Source: Mycolicibacterium moriokaense
GTDB lineage: Bacteria; Actinomycetota; Actinomycetes; Mycobacteriales; Mycobacteriaceae
Direction: 5' to 3'
Assembly (NCBI RefSeq): GCF_003201655.1
Contig: NZ_QJJU01000003.1
Span: 248,001 to 312,000 of the forward strand
DNA: 64,000 nt
Below, piece by piece: positions 20,326 to 28,672 of the stretch. A program made the position numbers and the translations under genes. Within the stretch, counting starts at the first letter, position 1. The number at the start of each line of letters is the position of its first letter. Below the pieces are notes generated by a model. That model saw only the letters and a list, made by a program, of their open reading frames with translations. It did not search any database and was not told where the DNA came from.

Positions 20326-21126
20326 CCCTTTGCGCACGCCCTGCGCGGCGTCGACGAACGGAAGAACCTTCGCCAGCCACGCCTCAGGTTCGGACGAGAA
20401 CACGACGTGACCGGTCGGCAGTGCTTCGAAACTCGAGCCGGGAATCGCGGCATGCACGGCTTCGCCCCAGCGCAGTGGTGCGGTGAGATCCTTGCTGCCC
20501 CAGGTGATAAGGACCGGTGCGCCGATCTGCGCGGCCCGCGCCCGCAGATCGTGGCCTGGTTCGGTGAAGCTCTTCCACAGCGCGGCCGCAGTTCGCGCAC
20601 CGTCTGCCGTCTTGGCCCGTGCCGTCACTCTCGCGATGACGGCGTCGTCGGTCGTGCTCTTCCCCCGCATGTACGCGCGGACCGAAAGCGGGAACACCGC
20701 CTTCACCACAGCGGGCTTGCCCATGACCGCGCAGAAAAGCCGGGTGAAAACGGTGTGTGGCGTGAAGCCGCCGTTGTTGACGAGCACTACGCCAGCGACG
20801 CGGTCGGGACGCTCCAGCGCCAACCGGCACGCCGCGTAACCTCCCACAGAGTTGCCGACGATGACGGCGTTGCTCAGGTCCAGTTGGTCGGCGAACTCGA
20901 CGAGGACATCGCCGAACTCGACAGCGCCCAGCGGGGTGGCGGGCAGGGGAGACTCGCCGTGACCTGGCCAGTCGAGAGCCAGCACCCGGCGACCATTGCC
21001 GAGCGCCTCGGTCACAGGGGCGAAATCGGTCCGATCGTGCAACGCCGCGTGCAGCAGTACCACCGGCGGGCCAGAGCCCTTGTCGGAGTAGGAAACCGTG
21101 CCGAGTGAAGTTTGCATCGTCGCCAT
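20314..21126 (-). CDS. Alpha/beta hydrolase
   Basis: 270-residue alpha/beta hydrolase with no signal peptide. Visible elements: oxyanion segment VVLLHAALHD, nucleophile elbow GNSVGG (Ser near 93), acid Asp in LITWGSKDLT and catalytic His in LPTGHVVFSSEPE. The ATG start is preceded by AAAGGA. A TetR gene is read divergently from a 49-bp spacer that contains an inverted repeat, so the hydrolase is probably its target. Substrate unknown. Confidence 0.88.
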   Translation of the reverse strand: MATMQTSLGTVSYSDKGSGPPVVLLHAALHDRTDFAPVTEALGNGRRVLALDWPGHGESPLPATPLGAVEFGDVLVEFADQLDLSNAVIVGNSVGGYAACRLALERPDRVAGVVLVNNGGFTPHTVFTRLFCAVMGKPAVVKAVFPLSVRAYMRGKSTTDDAVIARVTARAKTADGARTAAALWKSFTEPGHDLRARAAQIGAPVLITWGSKDLTAPLRWGEAVHAAIPGSSFEALPTGHVVFSSEPEAWLAKVLPFVDAAQGVRKGLRA

Positions 21127-21143
21127 CAGCGCGTCCTTTCATT

Positions 21144-21155
21144 GACCGGGCGGTC
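21144..21155. promoter_or_regulatory. TetR operator candidate between the hydrolase and TetR genes
   Basis: GACCGGGCGGTC forms a GACCG-N2-CGGTC inverted repeat, followed by a further partial repeat (GGTC). It lies in the middle of the short divergent spacer, 18 bp from the hydrolase start and 21 bp from the TetR start, where one bound dimer would block both promoters. Confidence 0.5.
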
Positions 21156-21175
21156 GGTCGATTACACTAGCAGCC

Positions 21176-21733
21176 ATGCAGGTGGCGAACAAGAGAGTGG
21201 CGGCCGCGCAGCAGACGCGCGCGAACCTGATCGAGACCGGGCTGGTGCTCGCCGAGGAGCTCGGGCTCGAGGGACTATCGGTGAACGCGGTCGTCGCGGG
21301 TGCTGGCGTGTCGAAAGGCACGTTCTTCCACCACTTCCCCGATCGGGTGTCCTACCTCCTGGCGCTGCACCGCCGGTTCCACGATGTGCTGTTCGACGAG
21401 ATGATGTCGGCCATCGGCGACATACAACCGGGCAAGGATCGGCTAGACGCGGCCGCCACCACGTATCTGGACGGCTGCCTGCGCGACCGCGGGGTCAAGG
21501 CGCTGCTGCTGGAGGCGCGCGGTCATCTGCCGATCGCCGAAGAAGTCACCCGCCGCAACCGGATGAGCGTCGACGTGGTGGCCGCCGACTACGAGGCGCT
21601 CGGGTCTCAGTATCCGCGCGAAGCTGCGCGGCTGTGGATCGCGGCCACGGCGGAGTGTGCGTTGATGGAGCTTGAACGCGGCAGCCGCGATCCGACCGCC
21701 CGCGCGGCGCTCAGCGCTCTGGTGCCGGACTAG
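21176..21733 (+). CDS. TetR-family regulator
   Basis: 185 residues with a clean N-terminal HTH at about 27-60 (LSVNAVVAGAGVSKGTFFHHFPDRVSYLLAL) and an all-helical ligand-binding remainder. Read divergently from the alpha/beta hydrolase gene, whose expression it most likely represses. The ATG at the head of the frame is used; no better internal start is evident. Confidence 0.92.
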   Translation: MQVANKRVAAAQQTRANLIETGLVLAEELGLEGLSVNAVVAGAGVSKGTFFHHFPDRVSYLLALHRRFHDVLFDEMMSAIGDIQPGKDRLDAAATTYLDGCLRDRGVKALLLEARGHLPIAEEVTRRNRMSVDVVAADYEALGSQYPREAARLWIAATAECALMELERGSRDPTARAALSALVPD

Positions 21734-21797
21734 ACAGCCCTGGGCCGAAGCATTCGCTCTCGGGTCGGCCCCCGCTGCAGTGATTCGACACCGCAGC

Positions 21798-21811
21798 TAG
21801 AACGTGTTCTA
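21798..21811. promoter_or_regulatory. KstR-type operator upstream of the thioesterase gene
   Basis: TAGAACGTGTTCTA is a perfect fit to the KstR consensus TnnAACnnGTTnnA known from mycobacteria. With flanking bases the arms are CTAGAAC and GTTCTAG around a 2-bp centre. It ends 8 bases before the GTG start of the thioesterase gene, so binding would cover the promoter or a leaderless start. Confidence 0.72.
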
Positions 21812-21819
21812 GTGCATAT

Positions 21820-22440
21820 GTGCTGGACTGGACCCTGGAGAACCTGAGCGCCGACGACGTCGCCCGGCTGCGCGGCATCTACGAGCCGCTCACCGAGTCG
21901 GTGCGGGAGCTGATCGACGCAACCATCCGCACCGAGGTCGACGCCGAGACGGTGGCCGCGGCCAAGGCCGAGATCGATGCGGCGACGGCGCGACTGCGCA
22001 CCGACCAGGTCGACGGCTCGTACGGCATCCGCTTCAGCACCGACGGCGACCAGATGCCTTGGGGCAATGTCGTGATCGGGGTACGCAATCCAGTCGCGCC
22101 GCCGCTGGTGGTCGAGCAGAACGAAAGTGGCGTGTTCGCCGACTTCCATTTGGGCGCGGCCTACGAAGGTCCGCCGGGACACGTGCATGGGGGAGTCGCG
22201 GCCCTTGTGCTCGACCACATCCTTGGCGCAGCAGCAACCAGCCGGGAGAAGCCGCGACTCACGGGCACGATCACGCTGCGCTACCTACGTATGACCCGGC
22301 TCGGTCAGCTACACGCGGAGGCCGCGATTACCCGGCGTAACGGCGTAAAGACGTTTACCGCAGGACATCTCGCCGACGACGAGGGCATCACCGTCGAGGC
22401 TGAAGGCGTGTTCATCCAGCCGCGGTGGGCTCGCGAGTAG
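21820..22440 (+). CDS. PaaI/hotdog-type acyl-CoA thioesterase
   Basis: 206-residue protein with an N-terminal helical stretch (about 1-65) and a C-terminal hotdog domain. The family hallmark is GPPGHVHGGVAALVLDHILGAA near 115-136, followed by TGTITLRYLRMTRLGQLHAEA. It likely hydrolyses a CoA thioester. The GTG start follows directly after a KstR-type operator, suggesting a role in sterol or related CoA-ester breakdown. The 3' end overlaps the FUSC gene tail to tail by 29 bp. Confidence 0.88.
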   Translation: MLDWTLENLSADDVARLRGIYEPLTESVRELIDATIRTEVDAETVAAAKAEIDAATARLRTDQVDGSYGIRFSTDGDQMPWGNVVIGVRNPVAPPLVVEQNESGVFADFHLGAAYEGPPGHVHGGVAALVLDHILGAAATSREKPRLTGTITLRYLRMTRLGQLHAEAAITRRNGVKTFTAGHLADDEGITVEAEGVFIQPRWARE

Positions 22441-24388
22441 CCGCGATGCCAGACAAGCTGCTGGTGATCGTCGCGACCTCGGCGACTAGCACCCGTGCCG
22501 CCGCGTTGTCGCCGGTAAGCTGCAAACCTTGCTCGTGCACCTGCCGACTGGCCGCAGTCAACTCGTCGATGTCGACGGTCCACGGAGTGGCGGGACTGGG
22601 TGGCGCGCCTCGCAGCGCGTCGACGTAATCATCCACGGCGGCAACGAATTCAGGTGTCAGCGCCGTCGTCGGCGCACTGGACAGGCTGCCCTCCAGAGAA
22701 GTGCACGCGCTTGTGACAGCGTTGAGGGCCGCTCGATACGACCTCAGCCACCGACGCAGCTCACGCGAATCCGCCCGCGTCGCACCGGATGCCGCCTCGA
22801 ATGCCGCGCGGGCTCGGAACGCTCGCTGCCACGCAGCCGACAACGCCTCGGCAGGATGATCGAGTTCGTGCACGAACGCCTTGACGACCGCTGCGGCGTA
22901 GTCGATTTCGGACTTCAGAAGTTCACCAGCACGCTGGTGCAGCCTGATCAACCCGTGATCCGGCAAAACGACATGTGCCACCACCGCGAGGCTGCAGCCG
23001 ATGACTACCGCGAACAACACGTCTTCGATGGGGGGTCCGGCCGCGGCGGCATCGATGTCGAGGAGGAACGCGACGCTCGCCGCCAACGCCGTACTCACTG
23101 CTACGTATCCGAACCGGGTGACCCCGTATGTCACCGCGAGAAACACCACCGCCACCACGGCAGCCGACGAGCCCGTCGGCTGCCACACCAAGGTTAGCGC
23201 CGACGCGACCACGACTCCTCCGGCGATACCCGCCGCTCGCCCGACGCATCGGGTGTATGTGTGCGCCGTCTCAGGGCGCAGCACCATCAGCACGGTCAAC
23301 GCAATCCAGTGGCCTTGCGGCACACCACCAAATCGGTCCGCGGTCATCGCCAACGCGGTGGCCGACGACAGCCGGACCGCGTGCCGCAGCACCGGCGACG
23401 TCCACGTGAGGTGGCCGCGCATCTCTCCCACAGCGGCAAGCACTGAGCCGATCAGATCGGGCCGTCGGAACTCGCCGAAACGCGAAGCGAAAGCCTCGTG
23501 CAGTTGCTGTGAAAACCGTTGTGCGCCTGCCGCTTGGGGTCCGGCCACCGCGGCGGCCGCAACATCGACCCGCGCTAGGGCATATTCGGCGTCTCGCCGC
23601 GCTGTGCGGTTGTGGTTCGCGATCGCATCGAGGAAATCCGCGGCGGGGCAGAGCAACTGTGAAACCCCGTCGTCGCTACCCCGAAGGGATTCCAATGTCG
23701 CGGTGATTCGCTCGGGCAGTCGGTAGCCGCCGTGATACGCCAGCGGTCGTTGGATCGCTTCGCTGTCGACGAACACCTCCCGCAACCACGTGAGCGGGGC
23801 GACGTCCACTGAGGCCTCACGGTCGGCGGCGACGCGGCGGGCATCGGCGGCCAGTTCACGGTAGGCGCGCGTCAGCGCATCGCGTTGCCCCCGCCAGCGC
23901 TGCGGCGGCCACACCGCGATCAGCGCCGCCTGCACGCAGCCTGCGGCCACCGTAAGCACCGTCGACAACACCACCGCAGAGATGGAGGGTGCAACCGGCG
24001 GTGAGATCACGAGCAGCCCAGCTGTCGCGGCCGCGACCATGCCCGGTCTGCTCCCGAGCGCCCACTCCATGCCCGCCACGAAGCACCACACCGCGACGCC
24101 GGCGATGAACACCGCGTTGTTGGACGCGACCAGCGCACCGAGAAGCACGACCGCTCCCATTTGCAGCGACACGACGATGACCAGCGACACCCGTCCGGCC
24201 GGGCTGTCCTGCATGGCGACCGCGCCCGCGATCGCCGCAGCGCCTGCCGCCCACACCGCGGCCGATGGAGACCCCGATGCCACCGCGACGGCCACCACCG
24301 CGAGCACCCCGAGCATGCTGCGAGACACCGCACCGACGTCGGGCGTCGTCAGCTGCAGGGCATTGATCACCCGGCCGCCATTGGTCAT
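22412..24388 (-). CDS. FUSC-family membrane transporter
   Basis: 658-residue protein from the ATG of MTNGGRVINALQLTTPD. Two sets of about five or six TM helices (roughly 20-150 and 340-480) are each followed by a helical cytoplasmic region, the layout of fusaric-acid-resistance/aromatic-acid exporters. GVPQGHWIALTVLMVLRPE near 365-385 is the family signature. The frame stays open 142 codons upstream but that part overlaps the accessory gene of the next cluster and is not FUSC-like. Substrate unknown. Confidence 0.87.
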   Translation of the reverse strand: MTNGGRVINALQLTTPDVGAVSRSMLGVLAVVAVAVASGSPSAAVWAAGAAAIAGAVAMQDSPAGRVSLVIVVSLQMGAVVLLGALVASNNAVFIAGVAVWCFVAGMEWALGSRPGMVAAATAGLLVISPPVAPSISAVVLSTVLTVAAGCVQAALIAVWPPQRWRGQRDALTRAYRELAADARRVAADREASVDVAPLTWLREVFVDSEAIQRPLAYHGGYRLPERITATLESLRGSDDGVSQLLCPAADFLDAIANHNRTARRDAEYALARVDVAAAAVAGPQAAGAQRFSQQLHEAFASRFGEFRRPDLIGSVLAAVGEMRGHLTWTSPVLRHAVRLSSATALAMTADRFGGVPQGHWIALTVLMVLRPETAHTYTRCVGRAAGIAGGVVVASALTLVWQPTGSSAAVVAVVFLAVTYGVTRFGYVAVSTALAASVAFLLDIDAAAAGPPIEDVLFAVVIGCSLAVVAHVVLPDHGLIRLHQRAGELLKSEIDYAAAVVKAFVHELDHPAEALSAAWQRAFRARAAFEAASGATRADSRELRRWLRSYRAALNAVTSACTSLEGSLSSAPTTALTPEFVAAVDDYVDALRGAPPSPATPWTVDIDELTAASRQVHEQGLQLTGDNAAARVLVAEVATITSSLSGIAATREPTAAG

Positions 24389-24513
24389 CTGCCCATTCTG
24401 ACTCCATAAAGGCGGTCGAACGGCGGAGCACACGCTGAGCGAAGAAGACGACAATTTTTCGATGGCCGGACCCCGGTGAGCAGTCGGCGAGTGTCCAGTG
24501 TCGCTGGCAGAGG

Positions 24514-24906
24514 TTACTCGGCTTCGAGGCGAGCTCGGATTGCGGCCAGCCGCTCCTGAAGTTCCGTTTCCGAGATGACGCCGCGTGCCACCAGTGAATG
24601 CGCCAGGGCGACAAGCTGGTTCTCCGGGTAAGGCAGACCCGCATAGCGGGTCGCCGCCAGCGCATCCTCTTCGTCCCGGCGTTCCTTGAAGGTGAAGTGC
24701 AGCTTCTCGTCGATGCTGCAGTTGCGGTCGAGGGCGTCGCACAAACCGTCCAGACTGGTCCTCCAAGGCGGTAACGGGTTCTCGACACCGTACTTGGCCG
24801 CCATCACCGGCCAAGTCTGGTTGCGCTCAGCGATCTCCTCGAGAACCTCGACGGTAATGGACTCCACGTTCGCCGGCTTCCCGGTACCGACGGCGTCCGC
24901 GCTCAC
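24514..24906 (-). CDS. Thiocyanate hydrolase/nitrile hydratase activator-like protein (P15K type)
   Basis: 130-residue protein from a GTG that overlaps the stop of the gamma-subunit gene (GTGA). It resembles the N-terminal half of a nitrile hydratase beta subunit: WPVMAAKYGVENPLPPWRTSLDGLCDAL followed by KLHFTFKERRDEEDALAATRYAGLPYPENQLVALAHSLVARGVISETEL. Proteins of this type (P15K for thiocyanate hydrolase, beta-homologous activators for nitrile hydratases) deliver cobalt or assist Cys oxidation in the catalytic subunit. A degraded copy of its C-terminus lies at 26603-26713. Confidence 0.82.
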   Translation of the reverse strand: MSADAVGTGKPANVESITVEVLEEIAERNQTWPVMAAKYGVENPLPPWRTSLDGLCDALDRNCSIDEKLHFTFKERRDEEDALAATRYAGLPYPENQLVALAHSLVARGVISETELQERLAAIRARLEAE

Positions 24907-25619
24907 TTCACGATCGGTCGGATGGCCGGGATCGATGCGGTGATCACGTTGGTGGTCACCCCTGGCTTGGGTAGCGCGACACCGATCAGGGAATCGCGGG
25001 TGACGATTTCGGTCAGCTGATCCTCGGTCCAGCCCTCGGTACCGTCCGGGCGCATCGGCATCACCATGTAACGGTGCTTCTGGTTGGAGTCCGCCACCCG
25101 CACTTCGACGTCTTCGGGCAGTTGGAGACCGAACTCGGCGAGCACCGGCCGCGGCCAGCGGACGATCCGGCGACGGTAGTTCGGGGTGCGGTACCACTCC
25201 GGTGAGTTGCCCAGGATCGGACGCGGGTAGCAGGAGCACAGCGCGCAGACGATCACGTTGTGCACCTTGGGGGTGTTCTCGAGGACCTTGAACGCATAGA
25301 AGTCGCTCGGGGTGCCGAAGCCGGTGGGGTCGAGCCAATCCACCCCGACTTCCTTGCTGGCCGTGAGCGCATCGGTCAACACCACCTTCTTGAACTCCGG
25401 GTCCACCCAGGCCCTGGCCACCAGCCGGGCAGCCGGTGCCGGGCCGATCTGCTCGCCGTACTCAGTCATGAGGCGGTGCTGCTCAGCGGTGAACAGACCC
25501 TTCTCGATGCACAACTCGCGCAATGCGATCTCGAGGACCTCGAAATCGGTGATCTCATCGACCATTGGCTTAACGGTATTCGCGTGATCGCGATCGTGAC
25601 CGTGACCGTGACCAGACAT
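24903..25619 (-). CDS. Thiocyanate hydrolase gamma-like (nitrile hydratase alpha-type) catalytic subunit
   Basis: 238-residue metal-binding subunit. The claw motif VCALCSCYP places C125, C128, S129 and C130 as ligands, where two cysteines are normally oxidised. Co-type enzymes have CTLCSC and Fe-type CSLCSC; this one has Ala at the second position. From memory it follows the Thiobacillus thioparus ScnC over its length (RPILGNSPEWYR.PNYRRR, VLAEFGLQLP, RVADSNQK). The N-terminus is His-rich (SGHGHGHDRDH). Start ATG has GAGAGG upstream. A thiocyanate-to-carbonyl sulfide reaction is more likely than nitrile hydration, but only assay can decide. Confidence 0.85.
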   Translation of the reverse strand: MSGHGHGHDRDHANTVKPMVDEITDFEVLEIALRELCIEKGLFTAEQHRLMTEYGEQIGPAPAARLVARAWVDPEFKKVVLTDALTASKEVGVDWLDPTGFGTPSDFYAFKVLENTPKVHNVIVCALCSCYPRPILGNSPEWYRTPNYRRRIVRWPRPVLAEFGLQLPEDVEVRVADSNQKHRYMVMPMRPDGTEGWTEDQLTEIVTRDSLIGVALPKPGVTTNVITASIPAIRPIVK

Positions 25620-25635
25620 GGTGTACCTCTCGGGG

Positions 25636-26475
25636 TCAGCCGGCGGCTTGCAGCCAGCGCTCGGGGATCTCGGTCTGCAGAGTGTCACCCTCGGGTCCGT
25701 AGTACGAATCCCATAGGGCGGACTGCTTGAACCGCACGACGTAGAACCACTCTGGTTTGACGCCCTCACGCCCCCACGCCTCGTCTTCCGGTGCCGGGCT
25801 CTCGTAGGCGACCTCGGCGATCACCCCATCGGCGCCGCGCACGTACTCCGGTGTCCGGGTGTAGAACATCGCCGGAAGTTCCCGCACCTTGACCCGGTCG
25901 CCAACCTCGAACGCGGCTTTACCGGCCTGCCCGGCGTACATCGCCGGGTCGCCCTTACCGAGCGCCTCGATGTGGACGCCGTTGCGCACGACTTTCGAGC
26001 CGTCACCCTCGAACTTGGGTTGCGCCTGGGGCAGGCGCCCCTCTAGGCCGCCGGCGTAGCGGGCTTGCACCTCGGCTAGCCGATCGGTCAGCTCAGCCCA
26101 AGTGATGTATTGCTTCTCGAGGAGGATCTTGCCCACCGACCACAGCCATCGCGCATAGTAGGGCAGGCCGAGATATATCGACAGGCCCACATCGACGTCG
26201 GCGGTCTTACGCCGTTCCTCGGAGACCCAGATGCCCGTCCATCCGAGGACCTCGCAGAGCACGTAGGTCATCATCTCCCACTGCTCTTCCTCTTTGTTGA
26301 AGAAGGGCTCGGACACATTGAACTGACCACCCTGGTCCTGGTTGCACTTCTGGTAGGCCCAGTAATGATCGGAGGTCATCATGTTCGGAGTGGGCCACTC
26401 CGGAATCTCCGGGAATGTCGCCGTCAGGCGCGACACCAATGCCAGCTGCTTCTCCCGCTCCGCGCCAGTACTCAT
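25636..26475 (-). CDS. Fused beta-alpha subunit of thiocyanate hydrolase-like enzyme
   Basis: 279 residues in two parts. Residues about 1-150 (FFNKEEEQWEMMTYVLCEVLGW, LGLPYYARWLWSVGKILLEK) resemble the thiocyanate hydrolase beta subunit. Residues about 170-279 (GKAAFEVGDRVKVRELPAMF, YTRTPEYVRGADGVI, PEWFYVVRFKQSALW, TEIPERWLQ) resemble its alpha subunit, an SH3-like barrel. In Thiobacillus these are separate proteins of 157 and 126 residues as I recall; together they correspond to one nitrile hydratase beta subunit. ATG of MSTGAERE is chosen, with GAGGTGG upstream. Gamma-subunit gene follows after 16 bp. Confidence 0.85.
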   Translation of the reverse strand: MSTGAEREKQLALVSRLTATFPEIPEWPTPNMMTSDHYWAYQKCNQDQGGQFNVSEPFFNKEEEQWEMMTYVLCEVLGWTGIWVSEERRKTADVDVGLSIYLGLPYYARWLWSVGKILLEKQYITWAELTDRLAEVQARYAGGLEGRLPQAQPKFEGDGSKVVRNGVHIEALGKGDPAMYAGQAGKAAFEVGDRVKVRELPAMFYTRTPEYVRGADGVIAEVAYESPAPEDEAWGREGVKPEWFYVVRFKQSALWDSYYGPEGDTLQTEIPERWLQAAG

Positions 26476-26602
26476 ATGCTCCACCTCAACATTTGAATAA
26501 CATTGAATCCCGAAGAGCGGATATCCGCCACGTTATTCGACGCCTTCAAAGCCGCGGCGAACGACACATCGAAACAAGGGCCCATGCCCGAAGGTCTACT
26601 GA

Positions 26603-26713
26603 GGCCCCTTGTCGCTGGTTTCGCTGGCCCATTCCCTGGTTGCGGGCGGCGTCATCGATGAGGCAGAGCTGAAACAACGGCTCGCGCGTGTCCGCGAAAG
26701 GTTAGAAGCCTAG
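26603..26713 (+). pseudogene. Relic of a second activator-like gene (C-terminal fragment)
   Basis: Between an in-frame TGA (26600) and a TAG (26711) the plus strand encodes GPLSLVSLAHSLVAGGVIDE followed by AELKQRLARVRERLEA. This aligns with the C-terminus of the cluster's own activator (LVALAHSLVARGVISETEL, ...RARLEAE). No start codon or upstream domain is left. It lies opposite in orientation to the intact cluster, directly ahead of the EthD gene. Confidence 0.75.
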
Positions 26714-26722
26714 ATTCAGGTC

Positions 26723-27436
26723 GTGGAAAAGGTCATCATCACCCTCAGGGCGGCCGATGCGGATGAAGCGTGGTGCACCCGACTTCGCGTCCAAGTCGCG
26801 GCCGACCTACTCGAAATCGGCGCACCCGGGCTCGCGATCAACGTGCGCGACGACGCGGTTCGGAATTCACTGATGACGCTGACGACGCTTGAGCCACCGG
26901 TGGTCGGTTTCGTGACGATGTGGACGCAGCAGTCCTACGGCGATCAGGTGCGCGCGACATTGGCCCGCTTGGACAAGGAGTGCGACGACGTCGCGGCCTA
27001 CCTGGTAACCGAATCGGTGCCGCTGCCGCCGCCGAAGACCGTGTCGGGGCAGCGCACCCCGGGCCTGGCGAACGTTGCCCTGCTTCGACGGCCCGCGGTT
27101 CTCGACGAGGCAACGTGGCGTCGACGATGGCATATCGACCACACGCCGGTGGCCATCGAGACGCAGTCGACCTTCGGGTACACCCAGAATGCGGTGGTGC
27201 GTCCGCTGACCGATGGAGCACCGGCCTTCGCCGCCATCGTCGAGGAACTCTTCCCCATCGAGGCGATATCCGACCTCCACGCGTTCTTCGGCGCCGCCGA
27301 CGACGACGATCTGCGCGACCGGATGGAGCGCATGGTGGCCAGCACCGACGCGTTCGGCGCCAATCGCGATGTCGACACGGTGCCGACGAGTCGATATGTG
27401 CTGCGAACGCCGTTCGCTGACAACTCCAACCGATGA
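26723..27436 (+). CDS. EthD-domain protein (Rv1874-like position)
   Basis: 237-residue protein with two ferredoxin-like halves. The second half carries the EthD-type segment RRPAVLDEATWRRRWHIDHTPVAIETQSTFGYTQNAV near 118-155. GTG start, 7 bp upstream of the next gene, so a common transcript is likely. Position next to a PPOX protein and bfrA matches my memory of Rv1874-Rv1875-Rv1876. EthD-like proteins often accompany catabolic enzymes, but the role here is unknown. Confidence 0.83.
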   Translation: MEKVIITLRAADADEAWCTRLRVQVAADLLEIGAPGLAINVRDDAVRNSLMTLTTLEPPVVGFVTMWTQQSYGDQVRATLARLDKECDDVAAYLVTESVPLPPPKTVSGQRTPGLANVALLRRPAVLDEATWRRRWHIDHTPVAIETQSTFGYTQNAVVRPLTDGAPAFAAIVEELFPIEAISDLHAFFGAADDDDLRDRMERMVASTDAFGANRDVDTVPTSRYVLRTPFADNSNR

Positions 27437-27443
27437 GGATCCG

Positions 27444-27887
27444 ATGACCACACTTGACGACGCGGTTGCACTGGCCTCCGACGAAAGCGGGCTCGCGTTG
27501 GTGTCGACGCTGCGCGCAGACGGCACCATCCAGGCCTCGCTCGTGAACGCCGGAAAGATGTCGCATCCGGCGACCGGAGCCGACGTTCTTGCGTTCGTCA
27601 CCTACGGCAGAGTGAAACTCGCGAATCTGCGGGCCCGCCCCCAGCTCGCCGTGGCGTTCCGCAAGGGCTGGCAGTGGGCGACTGTAGAGGGCGATGCCGA
27701 GCTTGCAGGCCTTGACGATCCGCAGCCCTGGCTGACCGATGCCGACCAGCTGAGGCTGCTGCTGCGCGAGGTGTTCACGGCCGCAGGCGGAACCCACGAC
27801 GACTGGGACGAATACGACCGGGTGATGGTCGATCAGCGCCGCACCGTGGTGCTCGTCGCACCCACCCGGGTGTATAGCAACGGCTAA
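27444..27887 (+). CDS. PPOX-class split-barrel flavin/F420-binding protein (Rv1875-like)
   Basis: 147-residue split-barrel protein from the ATG after GAGGAT. Strand motifs LALVSTLRADGTIQASLVNAG near 15-35 and RVKLANLRARPQLAVAFRKGWQWATVEGDAELAG near 55-88 are typical of the TIGR03618-like F420-binding group of the pyridoxamine-phosphate-oxidase superfamily. The cofactor (F420, FMN or heme breakdown) cannot be told from sequence by eye. Second gene of a four-gene plus-strand run. Confidence 0.87.
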   Translation: MTTLDDAVALASDESGLALVSTLRADGTIQASLVNAGKMSHPATGADVLAFVTYGRVKLANLRARPQLAVAFRKGWQWATVEGDAELAGLDDPQPWLTDADQLRLLLREVFTAAGGTHDDWDEYDRVMVDQRRTVVLVAPTRVYSNG

Positions 27888-27903
27888 CGCTTACGCTGCT
27901 GCC

Positions 27904-28665
27904 GTGACCCTGCAGATCAGCGACGACAACCGGGTGCGCACTCTCACGCTGAACCGGCCCGAGGTCCTGAACGCTTTCAACGAAGAGCTGTACCACGCGA
28001 CCGCGCTTGCGCTGCGGGATGCGGCCTCGGACCCGGACGTGGCCGTCGTGTTGCTGACAGGGGCGGGGCGGGCGTTTTCGGCGGGAAACGACCTCAACGA
28101 GATGCAGCAGCGCATCACCGACCCTTCTTTCAACGATCGGGGAAGTCACTTCTCCACGATGATCGACGCACTGACCGACCTGCCCAAGCCGCTGATCTGC
28201 GCCGTCAACGGGGTCGGACTGGGTATCGGCGCAACGATTCTCGGCTACGCGGACCTGGTCTTCATGTCGTCGACGGCGCGGCTGAAGACGCCATTCACCA
28301 GTCTGGGCGTCGCGCCCGAGGCGGCGTCGTCGTACCTGCTGCCACGCTTGATGGGCAGGCAGAACGCGGCGTGGCTGTTGATGTCGTCAGAATGGGTCGA
28401 CGCCGCCGAGGCCCAACGGATGGGACTGGCGTGGAAGGTGTGTGAACCGGACGATCTGCTGCCCGAGGCCCGTCGGCATGCTGAAATCCTTGCCTCCCGG
28501 CCGATTCCGAGCCTGGTAGCCGTGAAGCAGACGATCGTCGAACCGACCCGCGCTGAGATCGCCGCGGCGACCGCCAGAGAGATCGCGTACTTCGCCGAAT
28601 TGCTCGGCGCGGCGGCCAACGCGGAAGCGCTTGCCGCATTCACCGAGAAACGCGAAGCCACCTGA
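27904..28665 (+). CDS. Enoyl-CoA hydratase/isomerase family protein
   Basis: 253-residue crotonase. The oxyanion segment GRAFSAGNDLNEM near 57-69 and the second Gly-rich loop GVGLGIGATILGYADL near 101-116 are present. At the first catalytic Glu position the protein has a Thr/Phe stretch (KTPFTSLG). A single Glu is kept in the APEAASSYLLPRLMG segment, the arrangement seen in delta3,delta2-enoyl-CoA isomerases (ECI2/PECI). An isomerase is therefore more likely than a hydratase. GTG start, 16 bp after the PPOX gene. Confidence 0.88.
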   Translation: MTLQISDDNRVRTLTLNRPEVLNAFNEELYHATALALRDAASDPDVAVVLLTGAGRAFSAGNDLNEMQQRITDPSFNDRGSHFSTMIDALTDLPKPLICAVNGVGLGIGATILGYADLVFMSSTARLKTPFTSLGVAPEAASSYLLPRLMGRQNAAWLLMSSEWVDAAEAQRMGLAWKVCEPDDLLPEARRHAEILASRPIPSLVAVKQTIVEPTRAEIAAATAREIAYFAELLGAAANAEALAAFTEKREAT

Positions 28666-28672
28666 CGACCTG

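Noticed and set aside
22443..24814. 800-residue version of the FUSC protein
   Set aside because: The first 142 codons overlap the activator gene of the thiocyanate hydrolase-like cluster and do not resemble FUSC; ATG 24388 starts directly before the first helix region.
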